NCBI GenBank assembly: GCA_910584495.1 | Contig: CAJUAR010000060.1 | Location: 1-18,681, forward strand | Length of the DNA stretch: 18,681 nucleotides | Source: an uncultured Muribaculaceae bacterium | GTDB lineage: Bacteria > Bacteroidota > Bacteroidia > Bacteroidales > Muribaculaceae | Reading direction: 5' to 3' | Shown: positions 1 through 6,915 of the stretch, in pieces | Numbering within the stretch: the stretch's first letter is position 1 | Layout of the letters: each line of letters starts with the position of its first letter | Notes under the pieces: generated by a model | What the model was told of the DNA's origin: nothing | The model's database searches: none | What the model saw: only the letters and a program-made list of their open reading frames with translations | Translations under genes and position numbers: made by a program

Positions 1-64
1 AATTAACCTGTTGCTTAGCAACATAACCTTCAAGTGAAGCTTGCGAAACTTGAATAATGATATT

Positions 65-107
65 GAAGCCTTGCACAGCCCTCGGCCTGTGCAAGGCTTC
101 TTTTCTT
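65..107 (+). terminator. Strong intrinsic terminator of an upstream off-window gene
   Basis: A perfect 14-bp stem (65-78 pairing with 87-100, arms GAAGCCTTGCACAG / CTGTGCAAGGCTTC) encloses an 8-base loop and is followed by TTTTCTT. This is a textbook rho-independent terminator for plus-strand transcription coming from left of the window. Bases 1-64 hold only stop-rich sequence in the plus frames and no gene I can name. The tract ends 6 bases before the glycerate kinase ATG, so there is no normal room for a promoter between the two. Confidence 0.92.
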
Positions 108-113
108 AGGGCT

Positions 114-1175
114 ATGAAAATTTTAATTGCTCCCGACTCATATAAAGGAACCATGACCGCAGCACAGGCGGCAGCGGCCATTGCTGACGGTTTTGCCAAT
201 TCTCCTAATTCGGAATGTTTGCTTATGCCGGTTGCCGATGGTGGCGAAGGCACTGTCGATGCTTTTGTGGCTGCCGGTGCGCAGCGTGTATTCGTTGATG
301 ATGTTGAAGATGCCCTTGGTCGCAAACGACGGGCCACCTATGCCATTTCATCCAACGGCACGGCAGTCATCGAAAGCGCCGAAGCAGTAGGATTGTGCCA
401 TATTGAACCTAAAGAGAGGAATATATGCCTCAGCGACAGTCGCGGATTGGCTCGTCTTCTGCGCCACGCAGCCACAAATGGATGCAAGCACATTGTTGTC
501 GGACTCGGCGGAAGTGCCACCAACGATGGCGGCTGCGGCATGCTCAAAGCCCTCGGATATACCATATCCGAACAAGGCATTGACGGCAGCAAGTGCGAAG
601 CATGCCTCGACAATGTCTGTATCGATGTGCTCTGCGATGTTCAAGCTCCCTTTTGCGGCCCCCAAGGTGCAACCATGGTTTTTGCTCGCCAGAAGGGAGC
701 CGACGAAGAAACCATTGCTCAATTAGAATTGAAAATGCAACATCTGGCCGAATTGATGAAAAAATCGACAGGCATCGATGTGGCAACCATGCCGGGAGCA
801 GGAGCTGCCGGAGGTCTCGGCGGGGCATTCGCAGCATGTCTTGGCGCACGGTTACTGCCCGGCATATCCACCATCCTCGATGTCCTTGATTTTGACAGAG
901 CCCTTGATGGCACAAACCTTGTAATCACCGGCGAAGGCTCTATCGACAGCCAGTCGCTAATGGGTAAAGCTACTGTAGGTGTACTCGAACGAGCAAACAA
1001 AAAAAACATACCAACAATAGCAATAGCAGGTCGTGTCGAAGACCGCGCCATACTGCTTGCGGCAGGCTTTGCCGATGTAATTCAGATTACTCCTCTCACA
1101 ACAAGCCACACCCAAAACCTGACCCTGACAGTCAAAAATATGCTATTGAAGAAATATAATCAATATTGGAGATAG
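114..1175 (+). CDS. Glycerate kinase (type I, GlxK/GarK family)
   Basis: Cytosolic kinase that phosphorylates D-glycerate with ATP. Characterised relatives such as E. coli GarK and GlxK make 2-phosphoglycerate, which enters glycolysis. The protein is 353 residues, close to the family norm. It begins MKILIAPDSYKGTMTAAQ, the standard family start, followed by PVADGGEGTVDAF, GLGGSATNDGGCGMLKAL, a glycine-rich GAGAAGGLGGAF segment and VITGEGSIDSQSLMGKA near the C-terminus, all signature stretches of PF02595. I chose the ATG at 114. An in-frame ATG at 57 would make translation run through the upstream terminator hairpin and would add 19 residues with no family support. No TAnnTTTG box is visible upstream, so transcription may depend on read-through or on a promoter inside the hairpin region. 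The 3' end overlaps the convergent MBOAT gene by 16 bases. No other glycerate-pathway gene is nearby. Confidence 0.93.
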   Translation: MKILIAPDSYKGTMTAAQAAAAIADGFANSPNSECLLMPVADGGEGTVDAFVAAGAQRVFVDDVEDALGRKRRATYAISSNGTAVIESAEAVGLCHIEPKERNICLSDSRGLARLLRHAATNGCKHIVVGLGGSATNDGGCGMLKALGYTISEQGIDGSKCEACLDNVCIDVLCDVQAPFCGPQGATMVFARQKGADEETIAQLELKMQHLAELMKKSTGIDVATMPGAGAAGGLGGAFAACLGARLLPGISTILDVLDFDRALDGTNLVITGEGSIDSQSLMGKATVGVLERANKKNIPTIAIAGRVEDRAILLAAGFADVIQITPLTTSHTQNLTLTVKNMLLKKYNQYWR

Positions 1176-2638
1176 ATGAAGGGGACGAGTTCGCTCTGGC
1201 GTGTCTGGACTACGATGAAAACGATGGCTGCAAGAATAACGGCCTGGAAAACAAGGGGCATGCCCTTATAAGCCTTACATGTTACGTCAGTCCAGATACG
1301 TGGTGTCATGTGGGCAATATAAGCAGTGAGCAACGCAATAACTATCATCATGTAGCTCTGCACAAACTGGGCAGCAACACCAAGATGGAAGTTATTGAAA
1401 ATCTGATAGAAAATATCGTGAGCGACATCCAAGGACGGAGCTCGAAAAAAAGTGAAACCAACAACGATAAGCGCAAAGGTAAGGGCAACATTGAGCACTC
1501 TCACTTCGGGACGTCCCTTCAAGACCTCCGGCAGATGCCAAATTTGCTTAATGGCCTTGTGCGCAATGAGCAGAAAGCCGTGATATGCGCCCCAGATAAC
1601 GTACATCCACGATGCTCCATGCCACAAGCCACCAATAACCATAGTAATGAATTGGTTGAAATAGGCTCTGGCCTTGCCTTTGCGATTTCCGCCAAGCGGA
1701 ATGTAGATATAATCGCGCAGCCATGTGGATAACGAAATGTGCCACCGATGCCAAAACTCCGTTGGTGATTGGCTCTTGAAAGGAGCCGCAAAGTTGTCCT
1801 TGAATCTATAGCCCAAGAGCAACGCAAGGCCTATGGCCATATCGGAATAGCCCGAGAAGTCGCAGTAGAGCTGGATGGTAAAACCTATGCATCCCATCAG
1901 GTTTTCAAAGCCCGAATATAGCATTGGGTTGTCAAAGATTCGGTCCACAAAGTTGCCGCTGATATAGTCGGCAATCACAACTTTCTTCAAAAGACCGGTA
2001 ATAATCAAAAACAAACCTTCGGAAATCATCTGCGGGCTGACAGGCTGCGGATTCTCAACTTGTGGGAGCATATCCTTGGCCCTTACAACAGGCCCAGCAA
2101 GAAGCGGAGGGAAGAAAGTGAGATAAAAACTATAGTTAAGAAGGTTGTGACATGGCTCAAGCTGCCCACGATAAATGTCCACCATATAGCTGATGGAGCG
2201 AAATGTGAAAAATGATATGCCTGCTGGCAGAATGATATCCCACGGCTCAAAAGAGGATGAAAAAATTGAGCTCAAAGCCGTGGCAAGCAAATTGAAATAC
2301 TTGAAATAGACCAACATGCCCACATTGAGCACCACGTTGAGTGCCACTATCAAGCGGCGACCAAGGTTGCTATGTGTCCGCCCCAAAAGTAGTCCAAGAA
2401 AATAATCGCTAAGGCAAACTCCTGCAAGAATAAAAACGCACCACTCGCTGGATTTATAGTAGAAATAGAGCGAAAAAGCAATGACAAACAGCATTTTAAG
2501 CTTTGTGTGATGCTTTATAGCCTGATAGATGATGATGAACAGAATGAACAACACCATGAACAGCCCGGTGTTGAAAAGCATCGGACTTTCCGGGTGATAA
2601 GCAAGGAGGTCGGAAAGGCGTCGAAAAAATTCTTGCAT
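1160..2638 (-). CDS. MBOAT-family membrane-bound O-acyltransferase (AlgI/PatA/DltB-like)
   Basis: Integral inner-membrane protein of 492 residues with many hydrophobic segments, starting at about residue 20. It carries the MBOAT core: CDFSGYSD (259-266), the hallmark FWHRWHISLSTWLRDYIYIP (295-314), and GGLWHGASW, where H340 is at the position of the invariant MBOAT histidine. Known relatives move acetyl or other acyl groups across the membrane onto exopolysaccharide, peptidoglycan or teichoic acid. Here the acceptor cannot be read from the sequence. AlgI-type enzymes normally work with a periplasmic SGNH/AlgJ-like partner, and none is encoded in this window. I chose the start at 2638. A start at residue 20 (MLFNTG) is also possible and would resemble many relatives. 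The gene lies alone, divergent from the NUDIX gene, with a TAACTTTG box (2661-2668, minus) about 22 bases upstream of the start. It converges on glycerate kinase with a 16-base overlap and no terminator hairpin between them. Confidence 0.93.
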   Translation of the reverse strand: MQEFFRRLSDLLAYHPESPMLFNTGLFMVLFILFIIIYQAIKHHTKLKMLFVIAFSLYFYYKSSEWCVFILAGVCLSDYFLGLLLGRTHSNLGRRLIVALNVVLNVGMLVYFKYFNLLATALSSIFSSSFEPWDIILPAGISFFTFRSISYMVDIYRGQLEPCHNLLNYSFYLTFFPPLLAGPVVRAKDMLPQVENPQPVSPQMISEGLFLIITGLLKKVVIADYISGNFVDRIFDNPMLYSGFENLMGCIGFTIQLYCDFSGYSDMAIGLALLLGYRFKDNFAAPFKSQSPTEFWHRWHISLSTWLRDYIYIPLGGNRKGKARAYFNQFITMVIGGLWHGASWMYVIWGAYHGFLLIAHKAIKQIWHLPEVLKGRPEVRVLNVALTFALIVVGFTFFRAPSLDVAHDIFYQIFNNFHLGVAAQFVQSYMMIVIALLTAYIAHMTPRIWTDVTCKAYKGMPLVFQAVILAAIVFIVVQTRQSELVPFIYLQY

Positions 2639-2660
2639 TTTCGTGTCAATTTTCGGGCAG

Positions 2661-2668
2661 CAAAGTTA
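2661..2668 (-). promoter_or_regulatory. Probable -7 promoter box for the MBOAT gene
   Basis: On the minus strand this reads TAACTTTG, a full match to the Bacteroidota -7 consensus TAnnTTTG. It would place the transcript start near 2654, about 16 bases upstream of the MBOAT ATG. I see no convincing -33 TTTG at the usual distance, so the call rests on the -7 box and its position. Confidence 0.55.
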
Positions 2669-2689
2669 CGTAAATTTGCCGAAGTTTCA

Positions 2690-2697
2690 TAATTTTG
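2690..2697 (+). promoter_or_regulatory. Probable -7 promoter box for the NUDIX gene
   Basis: TAATTTTG fully matches TAnnTTTG and lies 20 bases before the NUDIX ATG, which suggests a transcript start near 2704. A second full match, TAAATTTG at 2671-2678, is a possible alternative start. The minus-strand box for the divergent gene begins 29 bases to the left, so the two promoters overlap in one short region. Confidence 0.55.
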
Positions 2698-2717
2698 CAG
2701 TAAGACTTTAACAGCGT

Positions 2718-3269
2718 ATGAAAAAAATAGAAAAGTGGAAGACTTTGTCTTCGGAATATCTCTTCAAACGCCCGTGGCTCACGGCACGCCGCGACACTGT
2801 GGAACTGCCCGACGGACGCATCAACAACGAATATTATGTGCTCGAATACCCCCGATGGGTCAACATGATAGCAATTACTGACGACGGAAATTTTGTAATG
2901 GTTGAGCAATATCGACACGGTCTGGGCGAAATTCTGGTGGAGCTTTGTGCCGGCGTTGTAGAGGAAGGAGAAACCACCGAAGAAGGAGCCCGCCGTGAAC
3001 TTCTGGAAGAAACCGGTTTTGCCGGTGGCACCTGCGAGCTTATGAGCACATTCAGCGCCAATGCCGGTTCTACCAACAATCTCACCTATGGTTACCTGCT
3101 GAGGGGTGTGAAAAAGGTAGATACAAAACAACACCTCGATGCCACCGAGGATATAGCAGTGCGCATCCTCAGCCGCGACGAGGTGTTCGACATGCTCATG
3201 CACGACCAAATCAAGCAGGCCACCATGGCGGCCATGCTTTGGAAATATTTCGCCGTGCTCGAGAATTAG
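2718..3269 (+). CDS. NUDIX hydrolase, ADP-ribose pyrophosphatase-like
   Basis: A cytosolic Mg-dependent hydrolase of nucleoside diphosphates linked to another group, 183 residues. It contains a perfect Nudix box at residues 79-101 (G-x5-E-x7-REUxEExGU, with R93, E94, E97 and E98 as the metal-binding core). The N-terminal part, with an LPDG turn at about 30-33 and a VEQYRHG segment before the box, resembles ADP-ribose pyrophosphatases (NudF group) more than mutT-type enzymes. This makes hydrolysis of ADP-ribose to AMP and ribose 5-phosphate the likeliest reaction, but the substrate is inferred. The start at 2718 fits the family and lies just after a -7 box. The stop codon overlaps the convergent ligA stop by 4 bases. 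The gene appears monocistronic. Confidence 0.92.
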   Translation: MKKIEKWKTLSSEYLFKRPWLTARRDTVELPDGRINNEYYVLEYPRWVNMIAITDDGNFVMVEQYRHGLGEILVELCAGVVEEGETTEEGARRELLEETGFAGGTCELMSTFSANAGSTNNLTYGYLLRGVKKVDTKQHLDATEDIAVRILSRDEVFDMLMHDQIKQATMAAMLWKYFAVLEN

Positions 3270-5269
3270 ATAAGCATAGCGAGGAACTGTTCCTCATTGA
3301 TTATTGGTATGCCCAGTTTGCGGGCTTTCTCCAACTTGGCGGGGCCCATATTTTCGCCGGCAAGAACGTAGTTTGTTTTGCTCGATATCGAGCCAACGTT
3401 CTTGCCGCCGTTTTGTTCTATCATTGTTTTATATTCATCGCGCGAATGAAGCGCAAACACGCCGCTTATTACAAACGACTTGCCGGCTAATATATTGCTT
3501 TTTGGCGCAGCCTCGTCGGCTTGTGGCATAGAAAGAACAACACCGGCAGCACGAAGACGTTCAACAATACTACGGTTTTCAGGGTCGGCAAAAAATTCGG
3601 CTATAGATGTGGCTGTTCCTGGACCTACGTCCTCAATGGCCTGGAGCTGTTCAACGGACATCGACATCAGGGTGTCGACCGAACCTACGACACGTGCGAT
3701 TTTCTTTGCCGTGGTTTCTCCAACGAATGGTATAGACAAGGCATAAAGTGTGCGCTCAAACGGCACTTGCTTGCTTGCTTCGATGCCGTCGAGCACGCGA
3801 AGGGCGCTTTTCTCTGCAAAACCCTCTATAGTGAGCAGTTGCGAAACTGTAAGATCGTAGAGGTCGGCGACATTACGCACATAACCATGACGGAAGAGGG
3901 CAGCAGCTGTTTCGGCACCTATGCCATCTATGTTCATCATTCGGCGCCCCACAAAGTGCTCTATGCGCCCCACAATCTGCGGCTCGCAGCCATATTTGTT
4001 GGGGCATATCCATGCAGCCTCGCCCTCGATGCGCACCAGCCGGGTGCCGCATGCCGGACAGTGGCTGACAAAAGTCACTTTCTCAGCCCCCGGCAATCGG
4101 TCCTCTTCTACCACCCCTACAATTTTGGGAATAATTTCGCCACCTTTTTCCACCAAAAGCATGTCGCCCTGATAGATGTCGAGGGCTTGCATAATATCAT
4201 CGTTGTGGAGCGAGGCACGCTTTACGATGGTGCCCGACAGAGGCACCGGTTCAAGATTGGCAACGGGCGTGATATATCCCAGCCGGCCAATATCGAACGA
4301 TACAAAACGCAAACGTGTCGCAGCCTGTTCGGCTGCGAATTTATATGCCACGGCCCATCTTGGCGACTTGGCAGTAAACCCGAGATTGAGCTGCTGACGG
4401 AAAGAATTTACTTTGAACACAAGTCCGTCGGTGGCCACTGGCAGCTCGCGACGCAGGCTGTCACAGCGGGTAATGAAACGGTCTACCTCGCCAAGTCCGT
4501 GGAGAAGTGTCATAATATCCGACACTTTGAAGCCCCACGAGCGCACGGCCGTCATGGCTTCGAAATGGTTTGAATAGGGCAGATTTTCGCCCAGAAGATA
4601 ATAGAAATAAGCATCAAGGCCGCGACGGCTCACTTCGGCGGGATTGAGAAGTTTAAGAGTGCCCGCGGCGGCATTGCGCGGATTGGCAAACGGTGCTTCG
4701 CCGGCAGCGGCACGTTCGGCGTTAAGACGTTCAAATGCAGCCCGCGGCAGAACAATCTCACCTCTTATTTCAAAAAAATCGGGCCAGCCCTGCCCTACAA
4801 GTTGCAAAGGAATACTGCGGATTGTCCTTACGTTGTCAGTCACATCGTCGCCGCGTGTCCCATCGCCGCGAGTAACGGCACGAAGCAGGCGGCCGTGTTC
4901 GTAAATAAGCGAAATACCGGTGCCGTCAAATTTCATTTCGCCCACAATTTCCACCTTCTGGCCGGCCAAAGCCTCTTCGATGCGCTGCACCCATGCATCG
5001 ACATCATCAATTGAGTATGAGTTGGCCAGCGAAAGCATGGGGTAGATGTGCTCCACCTGTTCAAAGCCTGTGTTTATGTCGGAGCCTACACGTTTAGTCG
5101 GAGAATTAGGATCGTCAAACTCGGGGTGCTCCCGTTCAAGTTCTTCGAGTTCCTTGAGAAGCATGTCGAAATCGTAGTCGCTGATTTCGGGCTCATTTTT
5201 CACATAATAATTATAGTTGTGCCGATGTATCTCGCGGCGCAATGTGTCGATACGTTCTTGATCGGTCAT
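3266..5269 (-). CDS. ligA: NAD-dependent DNA ligase LigA
   Basis: Seals nicks in duplex DNA using NAD+ during replication and repair. At 667 residues it has the full bacterial length and domain order: the N-terminal Ia domain (HNYNYYV near residue 17), the adenylation domain with catalytic K113 in KFDG followed by TRGDG and DDVTDN, the OB fold (TPVANLEPV, then ASLHND), a four-cysteine zinc finger (C404, C407, C422, C428), helix-hairpin-helix repeats (about 445-580), and a C-terminal BRCT domain (about 591-667, from SNILAGKSFVISG). I chose the ATG at 5269, which overlaps the ruvC stop as ATGA. This trims 14 residues (starting MERLYC) from the longest possible reading and gives the usual start MTDQERIDTLR. 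It is the last gene of a five-gene operon. No terminator hairpin is seen after it, and its stop overlaps the convergent NUDIX stop. Confidence 0.97.
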   Translation of the reverse strand: MTDQERIDTLRREIHRHNYNYYVKNEPEISDYDFDMLLKELEELEREHPEFDDPNSPTKRVGSDINTGFEQVEHIYPMLSLANSYSIDDVDAWVQRIEEALAGQKVEIVGEMKFDGTGISLIYEHGRLLRAVTRGDGTRGDDVTDNVRTIRSIPLQLVGQGWPDFFEIRGEIVLPRAAFERLNAERAAAGEAPFANPRNAAAGTLKLLNPAEVSRRGLDAYFYYLLGENLPYSNHFEAMTAVRSWGFKVSDIMTLLHGLGEVDRFITRCDSLRRELPVATDGLVFKVNSFRQQLNLGFTAKSPRWAVAYKFAAEQAATRLRFVSFDIGRLGYITPVANLEPVPLSGTIVKRASLHNDDIMQALDIYQGDMLLVEKGGEIIPKIVGVVEEDRLPGAEKVTFVSHCPACGTRLVRIEGEAAWICPNKYGCEPQIVGRIEHFVGRRMMNIDGIGAETAAALFRHGYVRNVADLYDLTVSQLLTIEGFAEKSALRVLDGIEASKQVPFERTLYALSIPFVGETTAKKIARVVGSVDTLMSMSVEQLQAIEDVGPGTATSIAEFFADPENRSIVERLRAAGVVLSMPQADEAAPKSNILAGKSFVISGVFALHSRDEYKTMIEQNGGKNVGSISSKTNYVLAGENMGPAKLEKARKLGIPIINEEQFLAMLI

Positions 5270-5841
5270 AGTTTTACACGTTGAGGATTTTTTGCAATAA
5301 AGTCTTTCCACGACGAAGTTCCGTTGGCGGGCAGCGGTCGTTGCGATTCATAGAAATGACAGAGGGCGGCAGCCATCGCATCGGTAGCATCGAGTTTGGA
5401 GAGTATGCTTTCGGGAGCAATATTGAGGATGCGCCGTAGCATCTCACACACTTGCTCTTTCGAAGCCGCGCCATTGCCGGTTATTGCCTGTTTAATTTTT
5501 CGGGGTTCATATTCTGTTATGGCAAGTTTATGAGCAAGAGCAGCTGCCATGGCAACGCCCTGAGCACGCCCTAACTTGAGCATCGACTGCACATTTTTGC
5601 CATAGAACGGAGCTTCAATCGAGAGTTCATCGGGCTGATAGTGCTCAATGAGCATGCTCACTCGCTCAAATATACGCCCCAGGCGTGTATAGTGGTCGCC
5701 GAGTTTGTGCAATTCTATCAGCCCCATGGCAACCATCTCCGGCTTGCCGCTGCGGACAGCGAGCAGCCCGTAGCCCATGGTGTTTGTCCCGGGGTCTATG
5801 CCCAGTATTATATGGTCTTTTGGCTGTTGTCGGCGTTCCAT
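5266..5841 (-). CDS. ruvC: Crossover junction endodeoxyribonuclease RuvC
   Basis: Dimeric resolvase that cuts four-way Holliday junctions made by recombination, working with RuvAB, which are not in this window. The 191-residue protein shows the four catalytic acids of the family: D16 in GIDPGTNTMGYG, E76 in SIEAPFYGKN, and D151 and D154 in LDATDAMAAALCH. The ATG at 5841 puts the first acidic residue at the usual distance from the N-terminus. An upstream ATG at 5901 would add 20 residues with no homology to the family and a deep overlap with DUF4286. With the chosen start the overlap with DUF4286 is 34 bases. The stop overlaps the ligA start (ATGA at 5266-5269), which points to coupled translation of the resolvase and the ligase. 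Confidence 0.96.
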   Translation of the reverse strand: MERRQQPKDHIILGIDPGTNTMGYGLLAVRSGKPEMVAMGLIELHKLGDHYTRLGRIFERVSMLIEHYQPDELSIEAPFYGKNVQSMLKLGRAQGVAMAAALAHKLAITEYEPRKIKQAITGNGAASKEQVCEMLRRILNIAPESILSKLDATDAMAAALCHFYESQRPLPANGTSSWKDFIAKNPQRVKL

Positions 5842-6170
5842 CGCGTTTGGTCGTGAATTATATCGAGAGTTGTATCGAACATGACAACTTGCATGGGCCA
5901 TTGTTTGCGTATATCCTCAGCAAGCAATGGCAGAAGTTGGGCCTTGAAGCTGTCAACAACCGATTGCGATGGAGCTCGCATTTGCAGGGCTACAGATGAT
6001 ACATTTTCACCATAGAGTTCTTCCTGGGCTTCGCCCTGACGGACAGAAGTGAGAAGATGGCTGTGCAATCCCATATTTTCCGAGGCAGGGATTATGGTTG
6101 TAATCAGATAATCGACAAAAGGTTTCGAAATATTGTTGTCGATGCCGAATGTGATATTATAGAGTATCAT
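5808..6170 (-). CDS. DUF4286 family protein
   Basis: Small protein of 120 residues and unknown function. The start MILYNITFGIDNNISKPFV, the IIP segment and the downstream beta-rich part match DUF4286, a short single-domain family common in Bacteroidota that is often found beside ruvC. The C-terminal tail (DIIHDQTRWNADNSQKTI) is longer than I expect for the family core and is encoded in the region shared with ruvC. The ATG at 6170 overlaps the glycosyltransferase stop as ATGA, which decides the start over a longer reading from 6251 lacking family support. No catalytic motif, signal peptide or membrane segment is visible. The context suggests it is co-expressed with DNA repair genes, but this does not define its role. 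Confidence 0.82.
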   Translation of the reverse strand: MILYNITFGIDNNISKPFVDYLITTIIPASENMGLHSHLLTSVRQGEAQEELYGENVSSVALQMRAPSQSVVDSFKAQLLPLLAEDIRKQWPMQVVMFDTTLDIIHDQTRWNADNSQKTI

Positions 6171-6913
6171 TTTAGATGTTCGCGTTTGAACCACCGCAGG
6201 GCAAAACCCACGTGGCGAAGAATTGTAGGCATGGTGCCATAGTAATAACACATGATTTTGAATCGCTCCATCAGCGACTTTCGGCGATTGGCAGTGGTCA
6301 AACCCTCGCTAAGGTAGTCGATAAGTACGGTATCGGTAAGACCAACGTTTTTGCGCGAGTGCTGAAGACAACGTATACACCAGTCGTAATCGGCTGAAAA
6401 ACGGTAACGCAAATTATAGCCTCCAACAATATTGCGGTTTGCCACAAATGCCTGATGGCAGACAAGCATGCCTCGCGAAAAATCTTTGAGCGTCAGACCT
6501 GCAGGTGCCGAGAGGTGCCGAGGACCTATCAGGCGGCCATTATCGTCTACGAGCACGGTCTGCCCGTAGACAATGCCCGGATGGCCATTCTTCTCAATCG
6601 CTTGGGCAAGAACCTGCAGCGTGTCGGCCGAATGGAACTTGTCGCCTGCATTGAGAAAAATCACATATTGCCCACTCGCAGTAGCAAGCCCTTTATTCAT
6701 TGCGTCGTAGAGCCCACGGTCCGGCTCGCTGACGATTTTGCGACGAGGGTCGTAGATGCTGCGGACAATTTTCAGTGTGTCGTCTTTCGATGCTCCGTCG
6801 ACGATGATGTGTTCATAGTCTTTGAAGGTTTGCCCCACAATGCTGCGCACTGTTCGTTCGATGGTGGGTGCGGCATTGTAAGTGGCTGTTATTATCGAGA
6901 AAAGTGGTTGCAT
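6167..6913 (-). CDS. Family 2 glycosyltransferase (GT-A fold)
   Basis: A 248-residue soluble sugar transferase. It shows the GT2 layout: nucleotide-sugar binding N-terminus FSIITATYNAAPTIERTVRS, then IIVDGASKDDT with D39, SEPDRGLYDAMNKG (63-75), FLNAGD (86-91) at the metal-binding loop, CHQAF (152-156), and SADYDW (173-178), whose aspartate is the likely catalytic base. Proteins of this type in Bacteroidales build cell-surface glycans. Donor and acceptor cannot be read from the sequence. There are no membrane helices. I chose the ATG at 6913, 2 bases after the stop of the upstream AlbA_2 gene. The longer reading from 6934 would overlap that gene and adds only seven residues. Its position inside a DNA repair operon is unexpected for a surface-glycan enzyme. 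Confidence 0.92.
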   Translation of the reverse strand: MQPLFSIITATYNAAPTIERTVRSIVGQTFKDYEHIIVDGASKDDTLKIVRSIYDPRRKIVSEPDRGLYDAMNKGLATASGQYVIFLNAGDKFHSADTLQVLAQAIEKNGHPGIVYGQTVLVDDNGRLIGPRHLSAPAGLTLKDFSRGMLVCHQAFVANRNIVGGYNLRYRFSADYDWCIRCLQHSRKNVGLTDTVLIDYLSEGLTTANRRKSLMERFKIMCYYYGTMPTILRHVGFALRWFKREHLK

Positions 6914-6915
6914 AG

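Noticed and set aside
57..113. N-terminal extension of glycerate kinase from an ATG at 57
   Set aside because: It runs through the terminator hairpin and precedes the standard family start MKILIAPDS. No homology supports the extra 19 residues.
3521..4573. A 350-residue open frame on the plus strand inside ligA
   Set aside because: It is fully antisense to ligA, whose adenylation domain, zinc finger and OB-fold motifs are intact. The translation has no recognisable domain.
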